The notes under the pieces were generated by a model. The model did not search any database and was not told where the DNA came from. It worked only from the letters and a program-made list of their open reading frames with translations. The position numbers and the translations under genes were made by a program. DNA of 64,000 nucleotides from Tissierella simiarum (lineage in GTDB: Bacteria; Bacillota; Clostridia; Tissierellales; Tissierellaceae). This document shows, in pieces, positions 8,944 to 19,057 of the stretch (position 1 is its first letter; the number at the start of each line of letters is the position of its first letter). The stretch lies in NCBI RefSeq assembly GCF_018917865.1, contig NZ_JAHLPM010000009.1, positions 62,001 to 126,000 on the forward strand, read 5' to 3'.

Positions 8944-9582
8944 AAGTTGTTCTTCTTTAGGATTAGATAAAAACCCGCATTCTATTAGTATAGTAGGTAT
9001 ATCTATTTCTTTCAATAGAAATAAGTCATCTCTATGCTGAGGTACTCTATTATTGTTTTTATCTAATACATTTTTTAATTCTTCTTGGATTATAATTGAT
9101 AACCTTTTACTTTTTTCATCATCTTTTTTATAAAAGGTTTGTGCCCCATAATATTTAGACTGGGGAAAGCTGTTTAAATGAATTGTTATAAATATGTCAC
9201 AATTTGATTTTTCTACTATTTCTTTCCTTTTTTTTAAGTCTTCACTTTTCATTTGTTTTAACGTAGTAGATTTATCTGTATATAAACCTTTATCTGTATC
9301 TCTAGTCATTATGGCTATTCCACTACTTTGCTCAATAAACCTTTTAAGTTTTAACGCTATTTGTAGATTAATCTCATCTTCTTTAACTCCGTTTCTACTA
9401 ACTGTACCAGGATCAACTCCTCCATGTCCAGGATCTATTCCAATTATTTTATTTGTTATTGGCAAATAGGATACTGGCATAATTGTAGATTTATTAAATA
9501 TCCAGTAAAATAAAAAACTTAGTATTAGTATTAATATAATAGCTATATATAGATATATTTTTTTAAAATAAATTACCTTCAT
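8848..9582 (-). CDS. cwlD: N-acetylmuramoyl-L-alanine amidase CwlD (germination-specific)
   Basis: 244 residues with an N-terminal membrane anchor (about residues 10-29) and an Amidase_3 domain. The zinc and catalytic residues are visible as H53 (IDPGHGG), E70 (KEDEINL), H135 (TIHLNS) and E201 (LIECGFLSN). CwlD removes stem peptides from spore cortex peptidoglycan so that muramic-delta-lactam can form, which is needed for germination. Its position beyond rplM-rpsI is the standard Firmicute location and supports a spore former. GGGAGGAG precedes the ATG. One DnaA box lies inside the 3' end of the gene. Confidence 0.93.
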   Translation of the reverse strand: MKVIYFKKIYLYIAIILILILSFLFYWIFNKSTIMPVSYLPITNKIIGIDPGHGGVDPGTVSRNGVKEDEINLQIALKLKRFIEQSSGIAIMTRDTDKGLYTDKSTTLKQMKSEDLKKRKEIVEKSNCDIFITIHLNSFPQSKYYGAQTFYKKDDEKSKRLSIIIQEELKNVLDKNNNRVPQHRDDLFLLKEIDIPTILIECGFLSNPKEEQLLSTDKYQEKIAWAIYVGIMRYFSELEGEYGF

Positions 9583-10013
9583 TTTATCTCCTCCCTCTAT
9601 AGAAATATATTATCTTAAATTTGTCCATATTCCATATAGAGGAGCTAATAAAAAACATTGAAATAAGCCATTAGAAATTTTATTAAACCTACATAAATCT
9701 CAGCTAACATGTCCTTATTTAACCGTGCAGTTATTATGACAAATAATTTTGTGAAATCAAAATGCCCACTACTTTTTAAAAAATTTTAAATCCTATTTTT
9801 CTAGTAATAATTAGTATTTTATAAATTAAGTATTGGTTCTGTATTATAGTTACGATGATTTTTAAAAGTAGACACTTAAGAATTAATATTTTTATAATAT
9901 GGTAATTGAAAATATTTGTACTATATTTATGCTTGAGATATAATAGTAGTGAATATTTGTATTAAAATTCGTAATAACCATAATATGATTATAATATAGG
10001 GGGAAAAGCTCTT
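9583..10013. other. AT-rich intergenic region between cwlD and the M23 gene
   Basis: 431 bp between divergent genes. It contains the cwlD ribosome binding site at the left and the M23 promoter (9916-9944) with AGGGGG ribosome binding site (9998-10003) at the right. I see no open frame with a ribosome binding site, no tRNA and no strong hairpin in the remainder. Confidence 0.6.
9916..9944 (+). promoter_or_regulatory. Promoter of the M23 peptidase gene
   Basis: TTGTAC (9916-9921), a 17-bp spacer and a perfect TATAAT (9939-9944), about 70 bp before the ATG. Confidence 0.65.
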
Positions 10014-11099
10014 ATGGAAATACTTACAAGTCCAAAAGACAGTATAATAAATGTAGTTAGAAGCGTAGCAGACAAGGTGGAATCTGATTTTTATTTGAGG
10101 CTTTTAATATTAAGAAATACTTTAACGGTTCCAATAAATATAAATACATTAACTTTCAAAATTATGTCCCAAGGGAAAAATGTTAAAGAAATAACCTATA
10201 GGGAAGATATTCTAGCAGATAGAGTAAAAAGCGGGATTGAAGAATTGAATTGTTATAGAGAAAATATAGTATCTGAATGTATAGGAATGGAAAAGTTTTG
10301 GAATGACTCAAATATTGCTACATCAACTACAATAGAAAGTGGAAAACAGTTTGTTTTTATGGGTGAACATTTCAAATTGTTAAATGAGACAATAGTTGAT
10401 GAGTTAATAATATCAATAACATACGTAGAAAATGAGACAGAAAAGGTTCTAAATTGTAAAATGCCTGTAATTGAATACAAGAATAAAAATAAATATATAT
10501 TTCCGGTAAAAGGTACATGGATAGCTACAGATATTTATTCAACAATAGATTCTCATAGGTGGTGTTACAACTCTGAATTTGCATTTGATCTTGGACAACT
10601 TGATAATAACCTATTATTTATTAATAAAGATTATATGGATAATGTAGATTTTGTTCACTATGGAAAAAAAGTTGTTGCTATTGCAGATGGTGAAGTTGTA
10701 GATTGTTTTACCAGATTTCCTGAACACTCATTAGGATATCCAAATAAAATGTCCAAAGAAGAATATGATAAACTTGAAGAAAAATATGGACCAATTGCCA
10801 GAACATGTGGTAACTATGTTATAATAAAACACTTATATGATGAATATTCAGTATATTGTCACATGATACCTGAAAGTCTTACAGTTAACATAGGGGATAG
10901 GGTAGGACAAGGTCAAGTAATTGGAAAAATTGGTAATTCAGGAAACTCCATATGTCCACATTTACATTTTCATCTTATGGATGGAAAAGATATTTTAAGT
11001 GCTAAGGGCTTACCTTGCTATTTTACAAATATTAAAAATATATTTAATCAATTTATAGATTTACCAGATGAAGACGGTATGATTATAATTGCTGAATAG
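10014..11099 (+). CDS. M23-family (LytM-type) metallopeptidase without signal peptide
   Basis: 361 residues. The C-terminal half is an M23 peptidase domain with metal ligands H181 and D192 (HRWCYNSEFAFD), H283 (YCHM) and the HLH motif H316/H318 (CPHLHFHL), plus GDRVGQGQVIGKIGNSGNS. Family members cleave peptidoglycan cross-bridges. Residues 1-155 are an unassigned beta-rich region, and there is no signal peptide or membrane segment, which is odd for a wall hydrolase. The gene is on the plus strand inside an otherwise minus-strand core region, with its own promoter and a strong terminator, suggesting later insertion. Substrate and location are unknown. Confidence 0.8.
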   Translation: MEILTSPKDSIINVVRSVADKVESDFYLRLLILRNTLTVPININTLTFKIMSQGKNVKEITYREDILADRVKSGIEELNCYRENIVSECIGMEKFWNDSNIATSTTIESGKQFVFMGEHFKLLNETIVDELIISITYVENETEKVLNCKMPVIEYKNKNKYIFPVKGTWIATDIYSTIDSHRWCYNSEFAFDLGQLDNNLLFINKDYMDNVDFVHYGKKVVAIADGEVVDCFTRFPEHSLGYPNKMSKEEYDKLEEKYGPIARTCGNYVIIKHLYDEYSVYCHMIPESLTVNIGDRVGQGQVIGKIGNSGNSICPHLHFHLMDGKDILSAKGLPCYFTNIKNIFNQFIDLPDEDGMIIIAE

Positions 11100-11171
11100 T
11101 ATAAAACTGAATATATTATTTTGCTTCATAGTATCCTTTATTCTGTATTAAAACCAAAATAATTAAATGTG

Positions 11172-11209
11172 AAAAACTATGCTAAATAGCTTAACTAGCA
11201 TAGTTTTTT
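11172..11209 (+). terminator. Terminator after the M23 gene
   Basis: Stem AAAAACTATGCTA (11172-11184) pairs with TAGCATAGTTTTT (11196-11208), an 11-nt loop between, ending in a T run. The flanking A and T runs would let it work in either direction. Confidence 0.85.
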
Positions 11210-11435
11210 GTTGTAAAACCGCTATAAAAACGACTGTCATTTCTAATATGTAATATTAGACAGAACGTTTTCAAAGTCACTCCTATTTTTTATATAATGA
11301 TTGTATTTGAAATTATATTTTATACAGATTTCATGTATAGTAAAATGCCATAAAAAAGACTAATTAAAAAGTATAAACAATAAAGGTAAACTCTTCTGCT
11401 AAATCTTACAATCAAAGAAATAGAGTCAAAAACTT

Positions 11436-11470
11436 TAAAGAACCTTGAAAACTCAACATTTTCAAGGTTC
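11436..11470 (-). terminator. Terminator of the rplM-rpsI operon
   Basis: Perfect 12-bp stem GAACCTTGAAAA/TTTTCAAGGTTC (11440-11451 with 11459-11470), loop of 7, 15 bp after the rpsI stop. On the minus strand it is followed by a T-rich stretch. Confidence 0.8.
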
Positions 11471-11485
11471 CTATTTTGGGAAATA

Positions 11486-11878
11486 TTATCTCTTTGAGAA
11501 TTGTGGTGCTCTTCTTGCTTTCTTTAAGCCGTATTTTTTTCTTTCTTTCATTCTTGAATCTCTAGTTAAATGACCAGCTTTTTTAAGTATAGGTCTTAAT
11601 TCCTCATCAGATTCGATTAAAGCTCTTGCAATACCATGTCTTATTGCTCCAGCTTGACCTGTAAATCCGCCGCCTTCAACGTTTACGAATACATCATATT
11701 TATCTAAAGTTTCAGTAATAAACAGTGGTTCTTTAACTATAACTCTTAATGTTTCATAATCGAAATATTCTTCAATATCTCTTTTATTTATAGTAATATT
11801 ACCATTCCCTGGTACTAATCTTACCCTTGCTATTGAAGTCTTTCTTCTTCCAGTTCCAATAAATTGTACCTTAGCCAC
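11486..11878 (-). CDS. rpsI: Ribosomal protein S9 (uS9)
   Basis: 130 residues, normal length, from a GTG start with AGGAGG (GGAGGACTGTAA) upstream. It begins [18 protein letters not shown] and ends [12 protein letters not shown], the S9 tail that reaches the P-site tRNA in the 30S head. It lies 25 bp after rplM on one transcript and is followed by a strong terminator. Confidence 0.98.
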   Translation of the reverse strand: MAKVQFIGTGRRKTSIARVRLVPGNGNITINKRDIEEYFDYETLRVIVKEPLFITETLDKYDVFVNVEGGGFTGQAGAIRHGIARALIESDEELRPILKKAGHLTRDSRMKERKKYGLKKARRAPQFSKR

Positions 11879-11903
11879 TTACAGTCCTCCTTTCTCGTGA
11901 GCA

Positions 11904-12332
11904 TTAAAATTCATATATTTCAGGTTGTTGAGCTTCATGTTTATGTTCTGCTCCACTATAAACTTTCATTTTCTTAATCATTTTTCTTCCTAAACTATTC
12001 TTCGGAAGCATACCTTTTACAGCTAATTGAATAATCTTTTCAGGTTTTTCTTCAATCATTCTTTCGTAAGATATTTCTTTTAATCCTCCTGGATGTCCTG
12101 TATGGTATACATAGTGCTTTTGTTCTAGTTTTTTTCCAGTTAATTTTATTTTATCTGCATTTATTATTATTACAAAATCTCCTGTATCTACATGAGGAGT
12201 ATATATAGGCTTATTTTTTCCACTTAATATTGTCGCAACTTCTGTAGCTAGTCTACCTAACACTTTGCCTTCAGCATCTATCACATACCATTTTCTATCA
12301 ATTTCATTTGGTTTAGCCATATAGCTTTTCAT
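11904..12332 (-). CDS. rplM: Ribosomal protein L13 (uL13)
   Basis: 142 residues, an early-assembling 50S protein. I start it at the ATG at 12332 ([19 protein letters not shown]). The longer frame uses a TTG only about 4 bp from AGGAGGG, while the ATG has a 7-8 bp spacing and gives the canonical N-terminus. The [21 protein letters not shown] signature is present. It is the first gene of rplM-rpsI and has its own consensus promoter, with a leader of about 70 nt. Confidence 0.98.
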   Translation of the reverse strand: MKSYMAKPNEIDRKWYVIDAEGKVLGRLATEVATILSGKNKPIYTPHVDTGDFVIIINADKIKLTGKKLEQKHYVYHTGHPGGLKEISYERMIEEKPEKIIQLAVKGMLPKNSLGRKMIKKMKVYSGAEHKHEAQQPEIYEF

Positions 12333-12408
12333 CAATTTCCCTCCTTATTACAGCGTTGAGTAGTCTATATAAAAAAGTTCCGGGGCTTTTTTTCAAACAC
12401 TCTTATAT

Positions 12409-12437
12409 ATTCTAATACAAGTAATTATCAATGTCAA
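12409..12437 (-). promoter_or_regulatory. Promoter of rplM-rpsI
   Basis: Perfect TTGACA (12432-12437), 17-bp spacer and TAGAAT (12409-12414) on the minus strand, just beyond the truA stop. It makes rplM-rpsI independent of the ecf-truA transcript. Confidence 0.85.
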
Positions 12438-12449
12438 GACGGTATTTCA

Positions 12450-13184
12450 CTAATAAAAAACTTTTTCAAGAAATAGTCCTTGAGGTGGTGCAGTATGTCC
12501 GGCACATTCTCTTTTTCTATCTAATATTATTTTAGGTATATCTTCTTTTTTTATTTTTCCTTGACCTACATCAATTAAAGTTCCTACGATTATTCTTACC
12601 ATATTGTGTAAAAAACTATTCCCTTCTATAATAAATTCTATAAGATCCTTATTTCTCTCTATGGAGATATTATAAATAGTTCTAATAGTACTTTTTACTT
12701 CTGCATTGGATGCCATAAAAGCATAAAAATCATGAGTTCCCAGGAAATACTTTGAAGCTCCTAACATATTATCCATATTTAACTCATAGGACACATGATA
12801 TGAAAAGTTTCTATACAAGGCCCTTGGCATTTCTCCATTATAAACAACATATTTATACCTTTTTCTAATAGCATCAAACCTAGCATGAAAGTTTATGTCT
12901 ACTTCTTCTGACTCTACGATAGTTATGTCATCTGGTAATAAATGTTTTAAAGCATGTTTAAACTTTTCACCCGGAATAGTTGAGTTGGTACGAAAATTAG
13001 CTACTTGCCCAATAGCATGAACTTTTCCGTCAGTTCTACCTGATCCAATTAATTTAATATTTTCACCAGTAGCTTGCTCAATTGCTTGTTCTACTTTTTC
13101 TTGTACTGTTATTGCATTTTCTTGTATCTGCCACCCTGAATAGTTGGTTCCTTCGTATTCAATAGTTAATTTAATATTTTTCAT
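12450..13184 (-). CDS. truA: tRNA pseudouridine(38-40) synthase TruA
   Basis: 244 residues, family length. It converts uridines 38-40 of the tRNA anticodon arm to pseudouridine. The catalytic aspartate is D52 in GSGRTDGKVHAIGQV, with the GTNYSGWQ start and the NSFLHNMVRIIVGTLIDVG motif also present. It follows ecfT by 9 bp, the standard ecfA1-ecfA2-ecfT-truA order of Firmicutes, and is the last gene of that transcript. Confidence 0.97.
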   Translation of the reverse strand: MKNIKLTIEYEGTNYSGWQIQENAITVQEKVEQAIEQATGENIKLIGSGRTDGKVHAIGQVANFRTNSTIPGEKFKHALKHLLPDDITIVESEEVDINFHARFDAIRKRYKYVVYNGEMPRALYRNFSYHVSYELNMDNMLGASKYFLGTHDFYAFMASNAEVKSTIRTIYNISIERNKDLIEFIIEGNSFLHNMVRIIVGTLIDVGQGKIKKEDIPKIILDRKRECAGHTAPPQGLFLEKVFY

Positions 13185-13193
13185 CTCTATCCT

Positions 13194-13994
13194 CTACCAT
13201 ATATATCTAATTGAAATGATAAATGCAAAAAAGAAAGTTGTAGATACAAGAGCTATTATATCGTGTCTTTTTAATTTTAATTCATTCAACCTAGTTCTAT
13301 TGTCTCCACCTCTATAGCATCTAGCTTCCATTGCTGTAGCTAGTTCATCTGCTCTTCTAAAGGCATTTATAAAGAGTGGTACCAGTAAAGGTACTAAATT
13401 TTTTGCTCTATTCAATATATTGCCACTTTCAAAATCAGCACCTCGAGCCATTTGAGCCTTCATTATCTTATCTGTTTCTTCCAGTAAAGTTGGTATAAAT
13501 CTTAGAGCTATGGTCATCATCATAGCTAATTCATGGGCTGGCAACCCAATTTTCTTAAAGGGTGATAACAGTTTTTCTATACCATCTGTTAAAGATATTG
13601 GTGATGTAGTAAGAGTGAGCAGGGATGTACCTGTTATAAGAAATATAAGTCTTAATGCCATAAATACAGCTTGACTTATACCTTCTTTAGTTACTGTTAA
13701 AGGTCCTATTTGAAATAATACTTCTCCTTTTGTCATGAATACATTTATAGCAAAGGTTATAAATATTATAAAAAATAGAGGTTTGAGCCCTTTTAAGACA
13801 ATTTTTACAGGAACCTTTGACAATCTAATAGCTAATAAAATAAAAATTAATATAAATACATAAGGAAAAAAAGTATTAATAAAAAATAGAGATGTTATAA
13901 ATAAAGCTATTATTATTATCTTAATTCTAGGATCTAGTTTGTGTATTATAGTATCTCCTGGGAAATATTGTCCGATAGTTATATCTTTAAGCAT
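13194..13994 (-). CDS. ecfT: ECF transporter transmembrane component EcfT
   Basis: 266 residues, CbiQ-type membrane protein with about five hydrophobic segments. It couples the two ATPases EcfA1 and EcfA2 to exchangeable S components for vitamin uptake. The coupling helices carry the ARG motifs, seen here as AQMARGAD and AMEARCYRG. Its start overlaps ecfA2 by 8 bp, consistent with coupled synthesis of the complex. No S component is encoded alongside, so this is a shared (group II) ECF module. Confidence 0.96.
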   Translation of the reverse strand: MLKDITIGQYFPGDTIIHKLDPRIKIIIIALFITSLFFINTFFPYVFILIFILLAIRLSKVPVKIVLKGLKPLFFIIFITFAINVFMTKGEVLFQIGPLTVTKEGISQAVFMALRLIFLITGTSLLTLTTSPISLTDGIEKLLSPFKKIGLPAHELAMMMTIALRFIPTLLEETDKIMKAQMARGADFESGNILNRAKNLVPLLVPLFINAFRRADELATAMEARCYRGGDNRTRLNELKLKRHDIIALVSTTFFFAFIISIRYIW

Positions 13995-14850
13995 TTTTTC
14001 TTCTCCTTAAATAACTTAATATTTCTTCTTTTGCCTCTTCTACTGTTAATATATCATCTCTAATATCATTTCCTTTTTCTTTAAAATGTTTCATAAAACG
14101 GGTTATTTGAGGTACACCCAATCCTAGTTTTTCTAACTCTTCTGCTCGCTTGAAAACTTCTCTAGTCTCATCATCCATAGCAACTCTTCCTCTATGCATG
14201 ACAACTATCCTATTTACTAGTTTCGCTACATCTTCCATACTATGGGATACTAATACTATAGTAATGCCTTCTTTTTCATATAACTTTTGAATTTCACCTA
14301 AAATTTCATCTCTACCTCTTGGATCTAAACCTGCTGTAGGTTCATCTAAAACCAGTACTTTTGGCTTCATAGCTATTACTCCTGCTATTGCAACTCTTCT
14401 CTTTTGTCCGCCACTTAATTCGAAAGGTGATCTGTCCTTTAAGTATTCAAAGTCTAGACCTACTAACTCCATAGAATTTTTAACTCGTATATGAATTTCT
14501 TCATCACTTAATCCTAAATTTTTAGGTCCAAAGGCTATATCTTTATATATGGTTTCTTCGAATAATTGATGTTCTGGATATTGAAAAACCAGACCTACTT
14601 TTTGTCTCACTTCCTTTAAATTTGCATCTTTTTGTGTAATATCTATACCGTCTACTATGATTTGTCCTGTTGTAGGTTTCATTAGTCCATTTAAATGCTG
14701 TACCATGGTAGACTTTCCTGATCCAGTATGACCTATAAGACCAATAAAGTCACCTTCTTTAATTTCCAAGTTTACATTATCTAATGCCTTTTTTTCAAAG
14801 GGATTACCTGAATTATATATATAATTTAAATTATTTAATTTTATTATCAT
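13987..14850 (-). CDS. ecfA2: ECF transporter ATPase EcfA2
   Basis: 287 residues. ABC ATPase with Walker [11 protein letters not shown]-loop VFQYPEHQ, signature LSGGQKRR, Walker [13 protein letters not shown] and H-loop VSHSMED. It pairs with EcfA1 to drive EcfT and an S component. The ATG overlaps the ecfA1 stop (ATGA), and the 3' end overlaps ecfT by 8 bp. Assignment as A2 rather than A1 rests on gene order. Confidence 0.96.
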   Translation of the reverse strand: MIIKLNNLNYIYNSGNPFEKKALDNVNLEIKEGDFIGLIGHTGSGKSTMVQHLNGLMKPTTGQIIVDGIDITQKDANLKEVRQKVGLVFQYPEHQLFEETIYKDIAFGPKNLGLSDEEIHIRVKNSMELVGLDFEYLKDRSPFELSGGQKRRVAIAGVIAMKPKVLVLDEPTAGLDPRGRDEILGEIQKLYEKEGITIVLVSHSMEDVAKLVNRIVVMHRGRVAMDDETREVFKRAEELEKLGLGVPQITRFMKHFKEKGNDIRDDILTVEEAKEEILSYLRRRKNA

Positions 14851-15683
14851 AGCAACCTCACCAATTCTTCTACCGTTAAAATATCTTCTTGTATATCTAT
14901 ACCCTCTTTTCTCAATTCATAGACTAATTCTGTTACTTGGGGTACATCTAATCCTAATTCCTTTACCTTTTTTACCTGTTTAAATATTTCTCTTGGAGTT
15001 CCTGCCATTACTATTTCGCCCTGCTCCATAACTAAAATTCTATCTGCTTCTACAGCTTCATCCATATAATGAGTGATTAGAACTATTGTTTTTTCTTCCA
15101 CTTTATTTAATTTTTTAATAGTATTCATTACCTCTATTCTACCAGTAGGATCTAGCATAGCTGTAGGCTCATCAAATATTATACAATCTGGATTCATTGC
15201 TAAAATTCCTGCTATAGCTACTCTTTGTTTTTGTCCTCCAGAAAGTAAATGAGGTGCATGCCTTTTGTATTCTGTCATTTCTACTATTCTTAAGGCTTCA
15301 TCTACTCGTTTCCTAATTTCTGCTGGAGGTATACCTTGATTTTCTGGTCCAAAAGCTACATCTTCTTCTACTATAGTGGCTACTATTTGATTATCTGGGT
15401 TTTGGAATACCATACCTGCTTTCTCCCTTATATTCCAAATTTTATTTTCATCTTTGGTATTCATACCCATTACATATATATCACCTTTAGTAGGTATTAA
15501 TAAACCATTCATTAATTTAGCTAAAGTAGATTTTCCCGAACCGTTATGTCCAAGAATTACTAAAAATTCTCCTCTTTTCACATCTATAGATAAATTCCTT
15601 ATAGCCCTTAATTGACCCTCTTCTCCTATTGAGTTATATTCATAGGTTACATCTTCTATTTTAATCATAATATCATTATCCAT
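14847..15683 (-). CDS. ecfA1: ECF transporter ATPase EcfA1
   Basis: 278 residues. ABC ATPase with Walker [11 protein letters not shown]-loop VFQNPDNQ, signature LLSGGQKQR, Walker [13 protein letters not shown] and H-loop ITHYMDE. It is the first gene of ecfA1-ecfA2-ecfT-truA. GAGGG precedes the ATG at 15683. The rplQ terminator and a separate promoter lie upstream, so vitamin-uptake genes are uncoupled from the ribosomal transcript next door. Confidence 0.96.
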   Translation of the reverse strand: MDNDIMIKIEDVTYEYNSIGEEGQLRAIRNLSIDVKRGEFLVILGHNGSGKSTLAKLMNGLLIPTKGDIYVMGMNTKDENKIWNIREKAGMVFQNPDNQIVATIVEEDVAFGPENQGIPPAEIRKRVDEALRIVEMTEYKRHAPHLLSGGQKQRVAIAGILAMNPDCIIFDEPTAMLDPTGRIEVMNTIKKLNKVEEKTIVLITHYMDEAVEADRILVMEQGEIVMAGTPREIFKQVKKVKELGLDVPQVTELVYELRKEGIDIQEDILTVEELVRLL

Positions 15684-15717
15684 CGTTATCCCTCAACTTT
15701 TCATCATTTCATAATCT

Positions 15718-15746
15718 AATATAACATAAGGATACATTCAATTCAA
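15718..15746 (-). promoter_or_regulatory. Promoter of ecfA1-ecfA2-ecfT-truA
   Basis: Minus-strand TTGAAT (15741-15746), 17-bp spacer, TATATT (15718-15723), placed between the rplQ terminator and ecfA1. Confidence 0.7.
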
Positions 15747-15761
15747 TATTGTGGATATAAT

Positions 15762-15790
15762 AAAAGGGACTAAGTTAAAAACTTAATCCC
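15762..15790 (-). terminator. Terminator after rplQ (end of the ribosomal supercluster)
   Basis: 11-bp stem GGGATTAAGTT/AACTTAGTCCC with one wobble pair (15780-15790 with 15766-15776), tight loop, then TTTTATT on the minus strand, 8 bp after the rplQ stop. Confidence 0.85.
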
Positions 15791-15798
15791 CCTACCTT

Positions 15799-16140
15799 TT
15801 ATACTAATTCTAAAATAGCCATTTCAGCACCATCACCACGACGTGGACCCATCTTTAATACTCTAGTGTAACCACCATTTCTCTCAGCATATTTTGGTGC
15901 TATTTCATCAAATAGTTTTTTAACTACATCTTCATCGTATACATATGCTAAAACTTGTCTTCTAGCATGTAAATCTCCTCTTTTAGCAAGAGTAATCATT
16001 TTATCAGTCATTCTTTTAGTTTCTTTTGCTCTAGTAACAGTTGTTTCTATTCTTCCACTTCTCAATAAACTTGTTACTTGATTTCTTAACATAGCTTTTC
16101 TATGATCCGTAGGGCGACCAAGTTTTCTTAATGTTGTCAC
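15799..16140 (-). CDS. rplQ: Ribosomal protein L17 (bL17)
   Basis: 113 residues from a GTG start preceded by GGAGGGATAAAT. The [18 protein letters not shown] start and the closing [14 protein letters not shown] are the bacterial L17 signatures; the protein lies near the exit of the 50S tunnel. It is the last gene of the alpha operon, 24 bp after rpoA, and is followed by a strong terminator. Confidence 0.98.
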   Translation of the reverse strand: MTTLRKLGRPTDHRKAMLRNQVTSLLRSGRIETTVTRAKETKRMTDKMITLAKRGDLHARRQVLAYVYDEDVVKKLFDEIAPKYAERNGGYTRVLKMGPRRGDGAEMAILELV

Positions 16141-16164
16141 ATTTATCCCTCCTTCATACCTTTG

Positions 16165-17112
16165 TTACTCATCGCTTTTTCTAAGACCTAATCCTAATTC
16201 AGCAAGCTTTCTTTGTACTTCCTCAAGGGACTTTTTACCAAGATTTCTTACTTTCATCATGTCTTCTTCAGATTTTTGAGTTAACTCTTCTACAGTATTG
16301 ATTCCTGCTCTTTTCAAACAGTTATAGCTTCTTACTGATAAGTCTAGCTCTTCAACTGTCATTTCTAATACTTTTTCTTTTTTATCTTCTTCTTTTTCTA
16401 CCATTATTTCTACATCACTAACATGGTCAGTTAACCCAATAAATAGATTTAAATGTTCCGTAAGTATTTTTGCTCCTAGTGAAGTAGCTTCATCTGGTTT
16501 CATAGTTCCATTTGTCCATACTTCTAGCGTCAATTTGTCATAGTCAGTTATTTGACCTACTCTTGTATCTTCTACTACAAAGTTGACTTTTTTTACTGGA
16601 GTAAAGGAAGAGTCTACTGGAATAACTCCTACTGGCTGACCTTCTTTCTTATTTCTTTCAGCAACAACGTAGCCTCTACCTTTTACTAGTTCAAGTTCCA
16701 TATATAAATTACCATCTTCGTTTATGGTAGCTATATGGTGATCCTTATTTATAATTTCAACATCTGGACCAGTGATTATATCACCAGCTTTTATCTCTTG
16801 TGAACCTTCTGCCTCTATTCTTAAAGTTATAGGCTCATCTATATATATTTTAGCTGCTATATCCTTAATGTTTAATATTATCTCAGGAACGTCTTCTAGA
16901 ACTCCAGGTACTGTAGAAAATTCATGTAGTACTCCCTGTATTTTTATTGATGATACAGCCGCACCAGGTAGTGAGGATAATAATACTCTTCTTAAAGAAT
17001 TTCCAAGAGTGGTACCATAACCTCTTTCAAGAGGTTCTACTACAAATTTTCCATAACTACCATCATCACTCAACTCTAGAATTTCAATTCTTGGTTTTTC
17101 AATTTCTATCAT
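16165..17112 (-). CDS. rpoA: RNA polymerase alpha subunit
   Basis: 315 residues. I start at the second ATG (17112), giving the canonical [11 protein letters not shown], because GGAGGG is 9 bp away from it but only 3 bp from the upstream ATG. The N-terminal domain (about 1-230) shows [20 protein letters not shown]. The C-terminal helix-hairpin domain ([19 protein letters not shown] ... LGKKSLEE) contacts UP elements and activators. It sits between rpsD and rplQ as usual. Confidence 0.98.
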   Translation of the reverse strand: MIEIEKPRIEILELSDDGSYGKFVVEPLERGYGTTLGNSLRRVLLSSLPGAAVSSIKIQGVLHEFSTVPGVLEDVPEIILNIKDIAAKIYIDEPITLRIEAEGSQEIKAGDIITGPDVEIINKDHHIATINEDGNLYMELELVKGRGYVVAERNKKEGQPVGVIPVDSSFTPVKKVNFVVEDTRVGQITDYDKLTLEVWTNGTMKPDEATSLGAKILTEHLNLFIGLTDHVSDVEIMVEKEEDKKEKVLEMTVEELDLSVRSYNCLKRAGINTVEELTQKSEEDMMKVRNLGKKSLEEVQRKLAELGLGLRKSDE

Positions 17113-17181
17113 TAACATTAACCCTCCTTAAATTTTGGTATTATCAAAGGACGAGGGCAACTGATTCTGTTATAAATGTTA

Positions 17182-17805
17182 TTATTTAGAATACAACTCA
17201 ACGATTAAGTGTTCTTCTACAGGAATATCAATATCTTCTCTTGCTGGTTCAGCTACAATGCTACCCTTTAATTGTTCAACATTTACATCTAACCATCTAG
17301 CAGTATTTCCACTGTGATTTTCTACTAATTCTTTTAATTTATCACTATTTCTACTTTTTTCTTTAACTTCAATAACATCTCCAACTTTAGTAAGTAGAGA
17401 CGGAATATCTACTTTAGCCCCATTTACTAAGAAATGACCATGAGTTACTAATTGTCTAGCTTCTGCTCTTGAAGAAGCAAAACCCATTCTATATACAACA
17501 TTATCTAATCTTAATTCAAGAATTCTTAATAGGTTTTCACCCGTAATACCTTTCATTTTATCAGCCATAGCAAAGTACTTTATCATTTGAGATTCAGAAA
17601 TTCCATAGAATCTACGAACTTTTTGTTTTTCTCTTAATTGCATTCCATACTCTGTTAATTTTTTTCTTGATTGTCCATGTTGACCTGGAGCAAAATTTCT
17701 TTTAGCTACAGAACATTTATCTGTATAGCATCTATCCCCTTTTAGGAATAGCTTTTGTCCTTCTCTACGACATAGTCTACAAACTGGACCTGTATATCTT
17801 GCCAT
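17182..17805 (-). CDS. rpsD: Ribosomal protein S4 (uS4)
   Basis: 207 residues, a primary 16S rRNA binder. The N-terminus contains the zinc-type cysteines (CRLCRREG ... CYTDKCS), and the S4 RNA-binding domain is seen in [21 protein letters not shown]. Its place inside the alpha operon between rpsK and rpoA differs from Bacillus, where rpsD is elsewhere, and is typical for Clostridia. Confidence 0.98.
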   Translation of the reverse strand: MARYTGPVCRLCRREGQKLFLKGDRCYTDKCSVAKRNFAPGQHGQSRKKLTEYGMQLREKQKVRRFYGISESQMIKYFAMADKMKGITGENLLRILELRLDNVVYRMGFASSRAEARQLVTHGHFLVNGAKVDIPSLLTKVGDVIEVKEKSRNSDKLKELVENHSGNTARWLDVNVEQLKGSIVAEPAREDIDIPVEEHLIVELYSK

Positions 17806-17823
17806 CTATTTGCACCTCCTAAA

Positions 17824-18222
17824 TTAAACTCTTCTACGTTTTGGTGGTCTACAACCATTATGTGGAATTGGAGTAACATCCTTAATCATATTTACTTCTA
17901 ATCCTGTTGCTTGAAGAGATCTTATTGCTGCTTCTCTCCCAGCTCCTGGTCCTTTAACGAAAACTTCAACACTTTTTAATCCGTGTTCCATAGCTTTCTT
18001 CGCTGCTTCTTCAGCTGCTTGTTGCGCAGCAAAAGGAGTAGATTTTTTTGAACCTCTAAATCCTAATTGTCCTGCACTTGCCCATGACAACACATTTCCT
18101 TGTAGGTCAGTTAACGTAACCATAGTGTTGTTAAACGTAGATGAAATATGTGCTTGACCTCTTTCTATATTCTTACGTTCTCTTCTTCTTACGCGAGTTG
18201 TTTTACCTTTCTTAGCTGCCAC
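17824..18222 (-). CDS. rpsK: Ribosomal protein S11 (uS11)
   Basis: 132 residues from a GTG start after GGAGGGAAACTAA. The family signatures [15 protein letters not shown] and [20 protein letters not shown] are intact, and the tail ends [14 protein letters not shown]11 forms part of the 30S platform near the E site. It lies 18 bp from both neighbours. Confidence 0.98.
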   Translation of the reverse strand: MAAKKGKTTRVRRRERKNIERGQAHISSTFNNTMVTLTDLQGNVLSWASAGQLGFRGSKKSTPFAAQQAAEEAAKKAMEHGLKSVEVFVKGPGAGREAAIRSLQATGLEVNMIKDVTPIPHNGCRPPKRRRV

Positions 18223-18240
18223 TTAGTTTCCCTCCTTTAC

Positions 18241-18609
18241 CTACTTCTTACCTTTCTTACTTACAAGTCGTTTTGGACCTTTTCTAGTTCTTGCATTAGT
18301 CTTAGTTCTTTGACCTCTAACTGGAAGTCCTCTCTTATGTCTCATACCTCTATAACAGTTTATTTCTCTTAATCTCTTAATATTTAGAGCAATATCTCTT
18401 CTTAGATCTCCTTCAACATGATAACCATCTATGATACTTCTTAAACTTGCTACTTCACTTTCAGTTAAATCTTTAACTCTAGTATTTGGATCAATACCAG
18501 CTTTTGCTAATATTTCGTTTGATCTTGGTCTACCTATACCATAGATATATGTTAAACCAACTTCAACTCTCTTATCTCTTGGTAAGTCAACACCTGCTAT
18601 TCTGGCCAT
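18241..18609 (-). CDS. rpsM: Ribosomal protein S13 (uS13)
   Basis: 122 residues. It starts [21 protein letters not shown] and has the [21 protein letters not shown] signature. S13 sits in the 30S head and contacts P-site tRNA and the 50S A-site finger. It is the first gene of the alpha cluster after rpmJ, with a 69-bp gap upstream in which I see no clear promoter. Confidence 0.98.
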   Translation of the reverse strand: MARIAGVDLPRDKRVEVGLTYIYGIGRPRSNEILAKAGIDPNTRVKDLTESEVASLRSIIDGYHVEGDLRRDIALNIKRLREINCYRGMRHKRGLPVRGQRTKTNARTRKGPKRLVSKKGKK

Positions 18610-18678
18610 TAATGTTTACACCTCCTAATTATATCTAAATATACATAAGCAGCCGCGTTCTATATTAAATTAAATAAA

Positions 18679-18792
18679 TTAACCTTGTTTTTGTTTGTGT
18701 TTTGGATTTTCACAAATAACCATTACTCTTCCTTTTCTTCTTATGATCTTACACTTTTCACACATCTTTTTTACTGATGGTCTTACCTTCAT
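18679..18792 (-). CDS. rpmJ: Ribosomal protein L36 (bL36), zinc type
   Basis: 37 residues, [17 protein letters not shown] through NPKHKQKQG, read directly from the minus strand between infA and rpsM. The CxxC ... CxxxxH zinc ribbon (CEKC, CENPKH) shows the zinc-binding C+ form. The full-length short gene is preceded by GGAGGG. It is one of the smallest 50S proteins. Confidence 0.97.
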   Translation of the reverse strand: MKVRPSVKKMCEKCKIIRRKGRVMVICENPKHKQKQG

Positions 18793-18808
18793 TTAAATCC
18801 CTCCTATG

Positions 18809-19027
18809 CTACTTGTTTCGCCAGGTAATTCTACCTCTAGTCAAATCGTAGGGTGACAGTTCAACTGTTACTTTATCTCCAGGAAGTATCCTTATATAAT
18901 TCATCCTTAGTTTTCCAGAAATATGAGCTAATATTTCATGGCCATTTTCTAGTTTTACTTTAAATATAGCGTTAGGTAAGGCATCTACTACCGTACCTTC
19001 CACTTCAATAACATCTTTTTTAGGCAT
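18809..19027 (-). CDS. infA: Translation initiation factor IF-1
   Basis: 72 residues, the usual length, from the ATG at 19027 ([19 protein letters not shown]). A longer frame from an upstream TTG would put the GGAGG inside the coding region and is rejected. The spacing of about 12 bp from GGAGG to the ATG is long. The S1/OB fold ends [18 protein letters not shown]-1 blocks the A site during initiation. Confidence 0.97.
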   Translation of the reverse strand: MPKKDVIEVEGTVVDALPNAIFKVKLENGHEILAHISGKLRMNYIRILPGDKVTVELSPYDLTRGRITWRNK

Positions 19028-19057
19028 TCGATTTTCGAACCTCCTGTTCAAACGAAT

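Larger units (their letters stand above)
11100..11485. other. Intergenic region between convergent M23 and rpsI genes
   Basis: 386 bp holding two terminators, one for each converging gene (11172-11209 and 11440-11470). The AT-rich 230 bp between them shows no frame with a ribosome binding site and no recognisable RNA. Confidence 0.6.
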
